Source: Bog-375 sp049698695
Lineage (GTDB): Bacteria > Acidobacteriota > Terriglobia > Bryobacterales > Bryobacteraceae
DNA length: 64,000 nt
Reading direction: 5' to 3'
NCBI GenBank assembly: GCA_049698695.1
Contig: JBAVYH010000006.1
Location: forward strand, 1-64,000
Shown piece after piece: positions 34,283-43,981 of this stretch (the first letter of the stretch is position 1; each line of letters opens with the position of its first letter). The notes beneath the pieces were generated by a model. That model ran no database searches and was not told the origin of the DNA. It saw only the letters and a program-made list of their open reading frames with translations. A program made the translations under genes and the position numbers.

Positions 34283-34882
34283 ATGTACTTGAAGATTCTG
34301 GGTCATCCGGTTTTTCCCCATTTGAACTTCCACATGCCGATGATCGTGGACCTCGGAGCGCCGCTGATCATGCTCAAAGGCGAAAACGGGTCCGGCAAGT
34401 CGACGCTATTGCAGTCGATCGCCATCGCCTTGCGCGGCGAAAAGGCCGACGGGTACATCTACCGTTGGGAGCCGCAGGCGCCCGAAGCGGCGAGGGTGGT
34501 TCTGTTCGACGCCGAACAGCACAACCCGCGCACGCAACTGGAGTTGTTCCACGACCAGCCGGAGATGCTGGAGTTCCTGCAAATGGCGAGCCACGGCCAG
34601 GTGATGCTGTCCCTGTTCCGGGACAGCTTCCCCAAGCTGCCGGATGGCTCCGTCTTGTTGTTGGATGAGCCGGAGATGGCGCTTTCGGTATCGAACCAGC
34701 GGCGCGTTTTGAAAATGCTGCTGGAGTTGGTGGAGCAGAAGAAATTCCGCGTGGTCTGCGCCACCCATTCGCCGGTGCTGATCGAGGCGCCGGAGACCTA
34801 CGTGATCGACCTGGACCGGCACATCAACCGCAACGTGGTACCGTCCGATCTCGGCGTGGAAGGCGCCAGCACCATTCAGTAG
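34283..34882 (+). CDS. AAA/ABC-type ATPase (AAA_21-like)
   Basis: A 199-residue single-domain ATPase from the ATG at 34283. Walker A is GENGSGKST, residues 33-41; an ASHGQVMLS element looks like a signature motif; Walker B is LLLDEPE, and a downstream THSP box matches the switch histidine of RecF/SMC-like ATPases. Such small proteins often partner other proteins in DNA or phage-related roles. The next gene is 10 bp downstream. Function is unknown. Confidence 0.75.
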   Translation: MYLKILGHPVFPHLNFHMPMIVDLGAPLIMLKGENGSGKSTLLQSIAIALRGEKADGYIYRWEPQAPEAARVVLFDAEQHNPRTQLELFHDQPEMLEFLQMASHGQVMLSLFRDSFPKLPDGSVLLLDEPEMALSVSNQRRVLKMLLELVEQKKFRVVCATHSPVLIEAPETYVIDLDRHINRNVVPSDLGVEGASTIQ

Positions 34883-34892
34883 CGAACAAGCG

Positions 34893-35111
34893 ATGACCTG
34901 CTGCCCGGAATTCGAACGCCTGATGGATCGCGGCTTGGCCGAACACGCGCAGCCGCACCAGCTCAGCGGCGGCACCATCATCACCGAAATCGACACCGAA
35001 TATTTCCTGGTCTTCGGTGAGGAGCGGCGCCGCTTCGCGGGCGTCAACTACTGCCCGTTCTGCGGCAGAGTATTATCGCGCCAGCTCTGGAATTTGGAAA
35101 AAAAGAAGTAG
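34893..35111 (+). CDS. Small cysteine-containing protein (72 residues)
   Basis: It begins with MTCCPEFERL and ends with NYCPFCGRVLSRQLW. The CPFCG knuckle and Cys-3/Cys-4 suggest a zinc-binding site. It follows the AAA ATPase by 10 bp on the same strand, so the two may be co-expressed. I do not recognise the family. Confidence 0.6.
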   Translation: MTCCPEFERLMDRGLAEHAQPHQLSGGTIITEIDTEYFLVFGEERRRFAGVNYCPFCGRVLSRQLWNLEKKK

Positions 35112-35302
35112 CGGCGGAGAGGAACGGCCCGGAATCGCGGCTGAAGATCGGTGCCGCACCCGCGGACGATCACTTCCGCGGGTCGACGACAAACCGGCTC
35201 CTCGGCCCCGTGAAAGCGTTTGGACCAAATTCCGAGAAGCGCATTTCAGTCCCAATCCGCTGCGCAGGATTACCCCGTAAGGTAAAATCACCTAACACCC
35301 TT

Positions 35303-37897
35303 ATGTCCATGGCTCCCGGAACTCGTCTGGGACCTTACGAGGTCCTTACGGCTATCGGTGCGGGCGGCATGGGTGAAGTGTATCGTGCCAAAGACACCAA
35401 GCTGAAGCGCGAAGTCGCACTGAAAGTGCTGCCCGATTCCTTCGCCGGCGACCCCGCGCGCTTGGCCCGATTCCAGCGCGAAGCCGAGGTGCTGGCATCG
35501 CTGAATCATCCGCACATCGCGCAGGTCTATGGTGTGGAAGATCGCGCGCTGGTGATGGAGTTGGTCGAGGGCGAAACGCTTTCCGGTCCTCTGCCGATGG
35601 GCGCCGCACTGGACTACGCCCGGCAAATCGCGGAAGCCTTGGAGTACGCCCACGAACGCGGAGTCATTCATCGCGATCTGAAGCCCTCCAATGTCATAGC
35701 GACTCCAGAAGGTGGCATCAAGCTGCTCGACTTCGGATTGGCGAAAGCTATTGAGGACCCCGGCGGGCCGAGTGCCGATCCCGCCGACTCGCCCACCCTG
35801 ACCCTGGAAGCGACACGCGTGGGTGTGATCCTGGGGACCGCCGCCTACATGTCGCCGGAGCAGGCCAGCGGCAAAACCGCGGACCGCCGCTCCGACATCT
35901 GGTCGTTCGGGGCGCTGCTATATGAGATGCTGAGCGGCAAGCGGGCCTTCGCGGGCGAATCGGTTTCGGACACCTTGGCGACGGTGTTGAAGCTGGACCC
36001 GGATTGGAACGCGCTGCCCGCGGAGACACCGGCGTCGGTCGTCAGACTCATTCGGCGGTGCCTGACGAAGGATCGCAAACAGCGGCTGCAGGCCATCGGC
36101 GAAGCGCGGATCGCCATCGAGGCGGCCCTATCCGGTGAGGCGCCGCTGCCGGAAGGCGCTGCGGCGCCGGGCGGCGCTCGCCGGTTGTGGCTGGCTTGGA
36201 GCGTGGCGGCGGTTTTGGCGGTGGGCCTGGGTCCGGTTGCGTTTTTGCACTTCCGCGAAAAACGGCCTGCGCCGGCGGCGCCGCTGCGTTTCCAGATCCC
36301 GGCCCCGGAAAACGCCACATTCGCCTTCCCCAGCCTGTCGCCCGATGGCCGCAAGCTGGCCTTCTGGACGGGAAGCCGGCTGTGGGTCCATTTCCTGGAG
36401 TCGGGAGAATCGCGCGATCTAACGGCCGCGGATGGTCCACCCTTCTGGTCCCCGGACAGCCGTTTCATCGCGTATGCATCCCAGGGAAAGCTCAAGAAGA
36501 TCGAGGCGACTGGTGGTCCCCTTCAGACTCTCACGGACTTTTCCGGCCAAGAGGCAGGGGGCGCATGGAACCAGGACGGCGTGATCGTGTTCGGCACCTA
36601 TCCGGGCGTCTTATTCCAAGTGGCTGCCTCCGGCGGTGTTCCGGTTGCCATCACTGCGCTCGATCCCGCGCGCCAGGAAGTGGGTCATGGCTTTCCCTCT
36701 TTCCTGCCGGACGGGCGGCATTTCGTCTACTTGCGCTACTCGAGTGACCCGGCGAAGAGCGCCATTTCTCTCGGCTCCCTGGACGCCAAACCGGGCCAAC
36801 AGAGTTCCAAGCCCTTGATGGCTGGCAGTCGGGCGCCCGTGTACGCGCCTTCGGCGGACCCGAGCACCGGCTACCTGGTTTTCATCCGTGAAGGCACGCT
36901 GCTGGCGCAGCCTTTCGATAACCGTCGGTTGGAACTAAAAGGGCAGGCGACGCCTGTCGCCGAGCGCGTGGGCGGCGACGGAGTCTTTTCGGGTTCGGCC
37001 GACGTCCTGGTGTTCTCACGAAGCGCAACGTCAGTCCGGCAACTCACCCGCTTCGACCGCAAGGGGCGTGCCATGGGTACTTTGGGAGAACCTGGGTCCT
37101 TCTTGGGACAGGCCGAGTTTTCTCCCGATGAGAAACGAGTCGCCATGGTCATTACGGACACGGCAAAATCTTCGCCTACGTCCGATATCTGGATATCGGA
37201 CCTGCGAGGTTTTCGCACGCGTCTCACATTCGGCCCCGGTTATTCTTCTTGGCCGGTTTGGTCGCCGGACGGCAGCGCGATTGCGTTTTACCGCGGCGGG
37301 AAGATCTATCGGAAAGCCGCCGACGGCACCGGCGATGAGGAGATGCTGCCGGTTACCGGGCCAGACCCGATGCCGAGCGATTGGTCGCGCGACGGGCGCT
37401 ATCTCCTCTATAGCGTGCAGGGCCAGGGCGGTCATGACATCTGGGTGCTCCCCCTCGACGGCAGTTCCAAGCCGTTCCCATTCCTGAGCACCCCGGCTGA
37501 CGAGCAGTGGGCGAGGTTTTCTCCGGATGGTCGATTTGTCGCGTACCGTTCTAACGAGACCGGCTCGAATGAGGTATACGCTCGGCCATTCCCTCCCTCA
37601 AATCGGGGCAAGTGGCTCGTCTCCAAGGGAAATGGCGGTCTTGGCGGTGTCTGGCGGCAGGACGGCAAAGAACTGCTTTACGTGACATCCGACGGGTCCG
37701 TAATGTCGGTTCCCGTGACTCTGAATCGAACCTTCCAGGCTGGAGAGCCTAAACTGCTTTTCCAGCCACCCGCGAACGCCTATGTTATTGCAAATACTCC
37801 GGACTGCAACCTGTTCCTGATGAGCGTGCCGATCGAAGGGGGCAAGTCTGCGCCCTTCACGGTGGTGCTGAACTGGCAGGCCGGTTTGAAGAAATAA
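35303..37897 (+). CDS. Ser/Thr protein kinase with TolB/PD40 sensor domain
   Basis: From the ATG at 35303 the protein has 864 residues. Residues 10-270 are a eukaryotic-type kinase: glycine loop GAGGMGEV (19-26), Lys-41, HRDLKPSN (123-130) and DFG (143-145). A single membrane segment follows at about 295-315 (LWLAWSVAAVLAVGLGPVAF). The outside part carries several PD40/TolB-type blades, including SLSPDGRKLAFW, FWSPDSRFIAYAS, WSPDGSAIAFY and FSPDGRFVAYR. This layout is typical of acidobacterial membrane kinases. The signal it senses is unknown. Confidence 0.92.
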   Translation: MSMAPGTRLGPYEVLTAIGAGGMGEVYRAKDTKLKREVALKVLPDSFAGDPARLARFQREAEVLASLNHPHIAQVYGVEDRALVMELVEGETLSGPLPMGAALDYARQIAEALEYAHERGVIHRDLKPSNVIATPEGGIKLLDFGLAKAIEDPGGPSADPADSPTLTLEATRVGVILGTAAYMSPEQASGKTADRRSDIWSFGALLYEMLSGKRAFAGESVSDTLATVLKLDPDWNALPAETPASVVRLIRRCLTKDRKQRLQAIGEARIAIEAALSGEAPLPEGAAAPGGARRLWLAWSVAAVLAVGLGPVAFLHFREKRPAPAAPLRFQIPAPENATFAFPSLSPDGRKLAFWTGSRLWVHFLESGESRDLTAADGPPFWSPDSRFIAYASQGKLKKIEATGGPLQTLTDFSGQEAGGAWNQDGVIVFGTYPGVLFQVAASGGVPVAITALDPARQEVGHGFPSFLPDGRHFVYLRYSSDPAKSAISLGSLDAKPGQQSSKPLMAGSRAPVYAPSADPSTGYLVFIREGTLLAQPFDNRRLELKGQATPVAERVGGDGVFSGSADVLVFSRSATSVRQLTRFDRKGRAMGTLGEPGSFLGQAEFSPDEKRVAMVITDTAKSSPTSDIWISDLRGFRTRLTFGPGYSSWPVWSPDGSAIAFYRGGKIYRKAADGTGDEEMLPVTGPDPMPSDWSRDGRYLLYSVQGQGGHDIWVLPLDGSSKPFPFLSTPADEQWARFSPDGRFVAYRSNETGSNEVYARPFPPSNRGKWLVSKGNGGLGGVWRQDGKELLYVTSDGSVMSVPVTLNRTFQAGEPKLLFQPPANAYVIANTPDCNLFLMSVPIEGGKSAPFTVVLNWQAGLKK

Positions 37898-37922
37898 TCG
37901 CCCTGCCCGGAGACAAACCCTC

Positions 37923-39098
37923 CTACCGTTCCAGCGCCGCCACTCCCGGCAGCTTGATGCCGGCCAGGAATTCCAGCGAGGCGCCGCCGCCGGTGGAGAT
38001 ATGGCTGATCTTGCTCGCGACTCCGGCGGCCTTGATGGCCTTTTCCGAATCGCCGCCGCCCACTACCGATGTGGCGGAGGAAGCGGCTACGGCCTTGGCC
38101 AGCGCCACGGTTCCCGTGTCGAACGGCGGCTTTTCGAAGATGCCCATCGGGCCGTTCCAAATTATGGTTTTTGCGGAAGCGATCACCCGCGAGAACCGTT
38201 CGACGGTTTTGGGCCCGATGTCGACGCCGATCTTATCGGCGGGGATGGTTTCCACGGCTTGGTGAGCGGCGCCCGCGGCGATCTCGGATACTACCACATG
38301 ATCTACCGGCAGCATCAGCTTGCCGCCCAACTCGGCGAGCAGCTTCTTGGCCAGGTCCACCTTGTCTTCTTCCACCAGCGACTTGCCCGTGGGCAGTCCC
38401 TGCGCCTTGAGAAATGTGTACGCCATGGCGCCGCCGATGAGCAACTGGTCGACGATCTTGCCCAGGTTTTCGATGACCTCGATCTTGTCCGACACTTTGG
38501 CGCCGCCCAGGATGGCCACGCACGGGCGCGCCGGGTTGGTGGTCGCCATCCCCAGGTACTTCAGCTCCTGCTCCATCAGCAGGCCGGCCGCGGCTTTGCC
38601 CACAAACCGGACCATGCCTTCGGTGGAGGCGTGGGCGCGGTGCGCGGAGCCGAACGCATCGTTGACGTAAACGTCGCACAGCGCGGCCAGCTTCCTGGAA
38701 AACTCCGGGTCGTTCTTTTCTTCCTCGGCGTGATAGCGCAGGTTCTCGAGCAGCAGCACCTCGCCTGGCTTGGGCAGCATGGCTTCCACCGCCGGCCCAA
38801 CGCAATCGGGCGCCATCTTCACCGGCCGGCCGAGCAACTCTTGAAGGCGCACCGCCGCCGGCCGCAGGCTCATTTCGGGATTCGGCTTGCCCTTGGGCCG
38901 GCCGAGATGCGAAGCCAGGATCACGCCGGCTCCGCGGTCGAGCGCGTATTGAATGGTGGGCAGTGACGCCTTGATGCGCTTGTCGCTCGAGATTTCCATC
39001 TCGCCTTTTTCGTTCTTGACCAGCGGGACGTTGAAATCCACGCGGATGAATACCTTCTTGCCGTACAGATCGAGATCGCGTATGGATGGATAGGACAT
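37923..39098 (-). CDS. pgk: Phosphoglycerate kinase
   Basis: A 391-residue enzyme from the ATG at 39098; a longer start at 39137 is not needed. N-domain landmarks: KKVFIRVDFNVPL, ASHLGRPKG and LLLENLRYH. C-domain landmarks: VAILGGAKVSDKIEVIENL, LIGGAMAYTFLKAQG and VGGGDSEKAI with the nucleotide site. It transfers phosphate from 1,3-bisphosphoglycerate to ADP. It is convergent with the kinase-sensor gene and divergent from the following ABC gene. Confidence 0.96.
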   Translation of the reverse strand: MSYPSIRDLDLYGKKVFIRVDFNVPLVKNEKGEMEISSDKRIKASLPTIQYALDRGAGVILASHLGRPKGKPNPEMSLRPAAVRLQELLGRPVKMAPDCVGPAVEAMLPKPGEVLLLENLRYHAEEEKNDPEFSRKLAALCDVYVNDAFGSAHRAHASTEGMVRFVGKAAAGLLMEQELKYLGMATTNPARPCVAILGGAKVSDKIEVIENLGKIVDQLLIGGAMAYTFLKAQGLPTGKSLVEEDKVDLAKKLLAELGGKLMLPVDHVVVSEIAAGAAHQAVETIPADKIGVDIGPKTVERFSRVIASAKTIIWNGPMGIFEKPPFDTGTVALAKAVAASSATSVVGGGDSEKAIKAAGVASKISHISTGGGASLEFLAGIKLPGVAALER

Positions 39099-39165
39099 AT
39101 CAGGCCTCAAAGCAGATTTTCCATTTGAGAGTAACACGCGTCGCCGTCCCCTTTACAATGGTCTG

Positions 39166-39951
39166 GTGTCGTCCATCCCCCTGATTGAATTGGAGAACGT
39201 CACCGTGCAGCGCGGTCCGCGGGTGGTGCTGGATGGCATCACGCTGGCCATCCGGCAGGGCGAGCATGTCGTCATTCTGGGCCCCAACGGTTCCGGCAAA
39301 TCGACGCTCATCAAGCTGATCTCGCGCGACCTGTATCCGCGCCTGAAGCCTGAGCCCTGGTCGCTGCGCATCCTGGGACGCGACACCTGGAACCTGTTCG
39401 AGCTTCGCAATCAGCTCGGCCTGGTCTCGAACGACTGGATGCAGATGTGCACCCGCGATTTCTCCGGCTTCGAAATCGTCCTCTCCGGCTTCTTCGGCAG
39501 CGTGGGCATCTGGCCGCACCACACCGTCACGCCGGCCATGGAAGCCACCGCGCACGAGGTGATGGAGACGCTCGAAATCGGGCACCTGGCTGAGCGCGCC
39601 ACCGATCATATGTCCTCCGGCGAAGCGCGGCGCTTCCTGATCGCGCGCGCGCTGGTGCACCGGCCGCAGGCGTTAATTTTGGACGAACCCACTACCAGCC
39701 TCGACCTGCGCGCCACCCACGAGTTGCGCGAGACTCTCTCCGCGCTGGCGCGGCGCGGCATCGGCATCATCATGGTGACGCACCACCTGCCGGATATCAT
39801 TCCAGAGATAGAGCGCGTGGTGCTGATCCGCCAAGGCAGGATTTCGCGCGACGGCGCCAAGCGCGAAGTGCTGGAAGCGGGCGCTCTCAGCGAGCTCTTC
39901 GGCATCCGGGTCGAAGTGCTGAAGCGTGGCGGGTATTATCATGTGATATAG
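39166..39951 (+). CDS. ABC transporter ATP-binding protein without adjacent permease
   Basis: A 261-residue ATPase starting at a GTG. Walker A is GPNGSGKST (39-47), the signature is MSSGEARR, Walker B is ALILDEP, and the switch region is MVTHHLPDI. The sequence resembles ModF/YlmA-type ATPases that lack their own permease nearby. With no neighbour of the transport type, the substrate and partner cannot be named. Confidence 0.85.
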   Translation: MSSIPLIELENVTVQRGPRVVLDGITLAIRQGEHVVILGPNGSGKSTLIKLISRDLYPRLKPEPWSLRILGRDTWNLFELRNQLGLVSNDWMQMCTRDFSGFEIVLSGFFGSVGIWPHHTVTPAMEATAHEVMETLEIGHLAERATDHMSSGEARRFLIARALVHRPQALILDEPTTSLDLRATHELRETLSALARRGIGIIMVTHHLPDIIPEIERVVLIRQGRISRDGAKREVLEAGALSELFGIRVEVLKRGGYYHVI

Positions 39952-40272
39952 CGCTGGCGTCCGCAGGATGGGCGCCGGCACTGAATAATGTGTTTTGTGC
40001 GCTCTTGGCCAGGAGCGGCAGAATTCCGCTAAATAGCTGCAAAAGATAGGGTTATCTCGCCAAAACCGACCGAATCCTAGGTTTTTCGGCGTTCCTGTGG
40101 GATACTCAGGTTAGCAAGGCTGCGGATCGCGATCGATTGGGCGACCGGTCATTGACGCCGCGGCTCAGCAAACGCCTCAGCCCGGACTAGTGATTGCAGA
40201 GCCGTGTATGGTGGGTGTCGGGAGGGGTTTGCTGCGCGGGTTCTTGGGTTAAGTGGATTCGTAAGTCAAGTC
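39952..40272. other. Intergenic region with small hairpins
   Basis: A 321-bp gap. Visible are AGATAGGGTTATCT-like and AGCGGCAGAATTCCGCT stem-loops and some AT-richer segments. I recognise no promoter pair, riboswitch or gene with confidence. Confidence 0.4.
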
Positions 40273-41622
40273 ATGTCTCAGTTGGACGAAGCCGTAATTC
40301 GGTATAACAAGCTCCTCGAGAACGGTGGGCACCGCGATCTGGGCTGGGCGGAAGAACTCCATACGCGCATGGAGGAAGCCGGTCTTTCGGCCGGCGGCCG
40401 CCTGGTCTGCCCGTTCCTGCGGCCCAGCTTCATCTCGCGGCGCCAGTACGAATCGCTCGTCAGAACCGGCGAAGCGCTCATCGCGGCCATCGACCGCATG
40501 GAGCAGATGGTGCTGCAGGATCCGGCCCTGTTGGCGCGCCTGGAGTTGCTGCCGGCCGAAAAAATGCTGGCCGCCATCGATCCCGGATATCAGAGCTTTG
40601 AAGTGGCCGCCCGTCTGGATACGCATCTGGTGAACGGCCATTTGCATTTTGTCCAGTACAACGCCGATTCACCCACCGGCGCGGGCTATGCCGACCGCCT
40701 GGCGGAGTTGTTTTACGACATCCCGCCGATGAAAGAGTTCCGCAAGAGATACGCGCTCACCAAGGTGGCCAGCCGCAAGCACCTGCTGCAAGCGCTGCTC
40801 AAGTCCTACAAGCAGTTCGGCGGCGCCAGGAAGCCTAACATCGCGATTGTGGAGTTCCGCGCGCCTTACTATTCCGGCCGCAGCGAGTTCGAGCTGTTCC
40901 GCGATCTCTTCCGCCAGGAGGGCTACCAGGCGGAAATCGTTTCGCCGGAACAACTGGAATACCGCGGTGGCGTACTGCGCCGGGGCCCGTTTGAAATCAA
41001 CCTGGTCTATCGCCGCCTGGGCGTGCAGGAATTCCTCTTGCGCTTCGATCTCTCGCACCCCCTGGTGCGGGCCTACCGCGACCGGGCGGTGTGCGTGATC
41101 AATAGTTTCCGCTCGGAGCTGGCGCACAAGAAGGCGATGTTCGGCCTGCTGACGGATGAGTCTCTCACCACCAAGTTCCCCGCCGTGGAGCGCAAAGCCA
41201 TCCGCGAGCATGTGCCCTGGACCCGGCTGGTGGCGCAAGGCAAGACTACGCACGAAGAACAGACCATCGATCTGATGGAGTTCATCACCCAGAACCGTGA
41301 GCGGCTGGCGCTCAAGCCCAACGACGATTCGAGCGACCAGCACAGCTACTTCGGCTGGGATATGGACGGCGCCGAATGGGGCCGCGCGCTCCAACAGGCC
41401 GCGCGCAGCCCGTACGTCGTGCAGGAGCGGGTGGACCCTGTGCGCTCGGTGTTCCCGCTGCTGACGTTCGGCCACCTCGAATTCCGTGAAATGCAGGTGG
41501 ATGTGCACCCGCACGCCTACCTGGGCAAAGTGCAAGGCTGTTCCAGTTGGCTTTCCACGCCCAAGTCCGGATTCACCACCGCCGCCGGCATTGTGCCCAC
41601 CTACATCGTCGAAGCCAAGTAG
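40273..41622 (+). CDS. ATP-grasp-like (circularly permuted type) protein
   Basis: A 449-residue cytoplasmic protein starting at the ATG at 40273. Two conserved regions can be made out: HLHFVQYNADSPTGAGYAD and an ATP-grasp-like RERLALKPNDDSSDQHSYFGWDMDG, then YVVQERVDP and GHLEFREMQVDVHPHAYLGK. This pattern fits the circularly permuted ATP-grasp proteins related to glutathionylspermidine synthase. It would ligate a carboxylate to an amine using ATP. Substrates unknown. Confidence 0.65.
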   Translation: MSQLDEAVIRYNKLLENGGHRDLGWAEELHTRMEEAGLSAGGRLVCPFLRPSFISRRQYESLVRTGEALIAAIDRMEQMVLQDPALLARLELLPAEKMLAAIDPGYQSFEVAARLDTHLVNGHLHFVQYNADSPTGAGYADRLAELFYDIPPMKEFRKRYALTKVASRKHLLQALLKSYKQFGGARKPNIAIVEFRAPYYSGRSEFELFRDLFRQEGYQAEIVSPEQLEYRGGVLRRGPFEINLVYRRLGVQEFLLRFDLSHPLVRAYRDRAVCVINSFRSELAHKKAMFGLLTDESLTTKFPAVERKAIREHVPWTRLVAQGKTTHEEQTIDLMEFITQNRERLALKPNDDSSDQHSYFGWDMDGAEWGRALQQAARSPYVVQERVDPVRSVFPLLTFGHLEFREMQVDVHPHAYLGKVQGCSSWLSTPKSGFTTAAGIVPTYIVEAK

Positions 41623-41719
41623 AACGCGCGCCAACCCCGCTTCCACGGTCACAAAACATATCAGAGTCTTATTTCTTTTATTGCGTGGCGGTTAGCTGCG
41701 GCCGTGCAGACGCCGGCAA

Positions 41720-42034
41720 ATGTCCTCTCGCTACCATCGAATCGATTCTATGGCCACGGTTCTTTCCATGAACAGGCAGCGGCGAGACGTCATCGACCCC
41801 GATCGGCGATGCCAGGAGCCAGCAGCCTCAATGCCGCCCGCCGTTGACTTCGAGGACGCGCTGGCTGGCGCCTGCCGCTCCGCCGGCCTTGCGGCCCTTA
41901 CCGCGCAATATTACCGGCGCTGGCAACCGGTAGTCATCGAAGAGAGGCTGTTGGTGGATCTGCTGATTGCCGCCGACTGGCAACTGCGGAAGCTCAAGGC
42001 AGGCCGCCAGTGGCGCCCGCCGGAGCCGGCTTGA
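41720..42034 (+). CDS. Possible small protein or fragment
   Basis: A 104-residue frame whose last 60 residues look coding: FEDALAGACRSAGLAALTAQ, then VVIEERLLVDLLIAADWQLRKLKAG. The final helix recalls the LVDQLAA-RWRL-R pattern of a common acidobacterial hypothetical-protein family, so it may be a truncated member. The first 40 residues look non-coding. I cannot decide whether it is expressed. Confidence 0.35.
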   Translation: MSSRYHRIDSMATVLSMNRQRRDVIDPDRRCQEPAASMPPAVDFEDALAGACRSAGLAALTAQYYRRWQPVVIEERLLVDLLIAADWQLRKLKAGRQWRPPEPA

Positions 42035-42054
42035 GCAGCGTGGGCCAACACCTT

Positions 42055-42082
42055 CAACCACTCCCTCACGGTCGTGGCTCCG
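42055..42082 (-). repeat. Intergenic repeat, family B copy (reverse)
   Basis: The reverse complement of CAACCACTCCCTCACGGTCG is one unit of family B; lies just after the small frame. Confidence 0.6.
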
Positions 42083-42160
42083 AAAAGAGCCACTGACTCC
42101 GCGACGCCTGCGGAGCCGCGCGTCAGCAAGCGGCCGTTCGGAGCGCCCTTCAACAGACGC

Positions 42161-43933
42161 TTAAGGAAGACCCGGACTGCCGCTCCCGGCCCTTACCTTG
42201 ATGGCGAAAACCGTCTGGTCGTCGACAGGGGTGATGGAGAACTTGTCCTGATCTCGGAAAATCGCGCTCACCAGGTCGGCTGCGGAGCTGGAGCAGTTGG
42301 CGCGCAGGATCTGCGCCAGGCGGCCTTTGCCATACTCGGTCCCGGCGGCGTTCAAATGATCGGTGATGCCGTCCGAATAAAGCACGATAGCATCGCCGGG
42401 CCGGGCATGGAACACCACCTCCTCGTATTCGCGCGCGTCGAGCAGACCCAGCGGAACACCTTCGACGCGCAGATTGAGGATGTCGCCTCCGCGGCAGATC
42501 ATCGGCGGCAAGGCGCCGGCGTTGGACATCGTCATATGGCTGGTCACCGGGTCCCACAGCAGCACCAGCAGGGTGGCATAGCGCGCCTCCACCTTGCGTT
42601 CGCCTAAGGCGTCGTTCAGGGCCTTGAGCAGTTCCGCGGGGCGGCGGCGGCGCGGCGCCAGCGTGCGCAACAGGCCGTTCAACAGACCGCCATAGAGCGC
42701 AGCCGCGGCGCCTTTGCCGCTGACGTCGCCGAAAGCGATGACCGTCTTGCCGTCATTGAGCTCGAAGATATCGTAAATGTCGCCGGAGATGCCGCGCGCC
42801 GGACGCAGGCGCACCATGGCGTCCAGACCTTCGATTTCCGGCGCGGCATCGGGCAGCAGCACGCGCTGCAGTTCGCGGGCGGCCTCCAGATCCTCCTCCA
42901 TGCTCCGCTCGCGCGTGGCCAGCTCCTGATACAGTCGCGCGTTTTCGAGGCTCGAAGCCACCTGCGGCGCCAGCAGCGCCAGCGTGCGCACGTGGTCGTC
43001 GGTGAAGTAGCCCACGCGGTCGCTTTCGAGATCCATCACTCCCACCACGCGGTCTTGCACCAATAGCGGCACGGCCACTTCGGAGCGGATATCGGAGTGG
43101 GAAGCGATGTAGCGCGGGTCCTTCGCCGTATCGTGCACCCGCACGGGCTGGCGGGAGCTGGCGGCGGCGCCGGTGATGCCCTTGCCGAGCGGGACGTTGT
43201 CCGTGTTCACCCGCTGGTCGTAGCGGATGCTGAACAGGTGGCGCAGCACCTTGGCATCCTGATCGATCAGCAGAATACTGAACGCGTCGTAATTGATCAG
43301 CTCGCGCACCGTACTGGCGATCTTGCCGAGCAGCTCGTTCAAATCGAGAATCGAGGAAAACTCGCGCGAGATGTTGGCCAGCGTCTTCAAGGTGCGATTG
43401 TTCTGCGCGACGCGCATATAGAGGCGCGCGTTGTCGATCGCCACCGCCACGCGTCCGGCGATCAGCCGCAGCAGCGCGCGATCGTATTCCGAATAGGCGT
43501 TGAGGCGCGTGGACTGCAAGTCGATCACCCCCACCAGCCGCTTGCGCGCGATCATGGGAACGGCGAGCTCGGTGCGGACCGCATCGACGGCGTTGAGATA
43601 GCGCGGATCGCTGCGCACGTCGCCCACCAGCACCGGCTCGCGGCGCGCCGCGGCGGCGCCGGTCAGACCCTCGCCCAGCGCGATAGAAAGGTTCGCGACC
43701 AACTCCTCGCGATAACCCACGGCGTGGCGGATGTGGAGGGAGCGGCTCCGCTCGCTATAGAGCAGAATCGCGAACAGGTCGTAGCGCAGCACGCGCCCGA
43801 TGATTTCGGCCACGCTGGCCAGCAGGTGGTCCAAGTGGAGCGTCTCGGCGGTCGCCGTCGAGACTTCGAGCAGGAAGTCGAGCAGCTCGCTCCGCTCGCG
43901 GAATCGTACGGCGCTCTTACGGCTGGTTTGCAT
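42161..43933 (-). CDS. GAF-GAF-SpoIIE-type serine phosphatase
   Basis: A 590-residue protein. Two GAF domains occupy about 20-170 and 185-345, with GEGLTGAAAARREPVLVGDVRSDPRYLNAV and GKGITGAAASSRQPVRVHDTAKDPRYIA. A linker helix (SMEEDLEAARELQRVLLP) leads to a PP2C/SpoIIE phosphatase domain at 360-590: RPARGISGDIYDIFEL, IAFGDVSGKGAAAALYGGL, MSNAGALPPMI and ALVLYSDGITD-like AIVLYSDGITDHLN. Such proteins act in partner-switch signalling on anti-sigma antagonists. The GAFs probably sense a small molecule. Confidence 0.92.
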   Translation of the reverse strand: MQTSRKSAVRFRERSELLDFLLEVSTATAETLHLDHLLASVAEIIGRVLRYDLFAILLYSERSRSLHIRHAVGYREELVANLSIALGEGLTGAAAARREPVLVGDVRSDPRYLNAVDAVRTELAVPMIARKRLVGVIDLQSTRLNAYSEYDRALLRLIAGRVAVAIDNARLYMRVAQNNRTLKTLANISREFSSILDLNELLGKIASTVRELINYDAFSILLIDQDAKVLRHLFSIRYDQRVNTDNVPLGKGITGAAASSRQPVRVHDTAKDPRYIASHSDIRSEVAVPLLVQDRVVGVMDLESDRVGYFTDDHVRTLALLAPQVASSLENARLYQELATRERSMEEDLEAARELQRVLLPDAAPEIEGLDAMVRLRPARGISGDIYDIFELNDGKTVIAFGDVSGKGAAAALYGGLLNGLLRTLAPRRRRPAELLKALNDALGERKVEARYATLLVLLWDPVTSHMTMSNAGALPPMICRGGDILNLRVEGVPLGLLDAREYEEVVFHARPGDAIVLYSDGITDHLNAAGTEYGKGRLAQILRANCSSSAADLVSAIFRDQDKFSITPVDDQTVFAIKVRAGSGSPGLP

Positions 43934-43981
43934 GGCTCTCTACGAAAAATGACGTGGCACGCGCGCGGCTGGCATGCGTCC

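Larger units (their letters stand above)
41623..42160. other. Intergenic region with a doubtful frame and a family B repeat
   Basis: Between the ATP-grasp gene and the phosphatase gene there is one possible short reading frame (41720-42034) and an inverted family B repeat (42055-42082). Nothing else is recognised. Confidence 0.45.

Noticed and set aside
39952..40272. Possible riboswitch upstream of the ATP-grasp gene
   Set aside because: I compared it by eye with the c-di-GMP and cobalamin consensus elements and saw no matching core.
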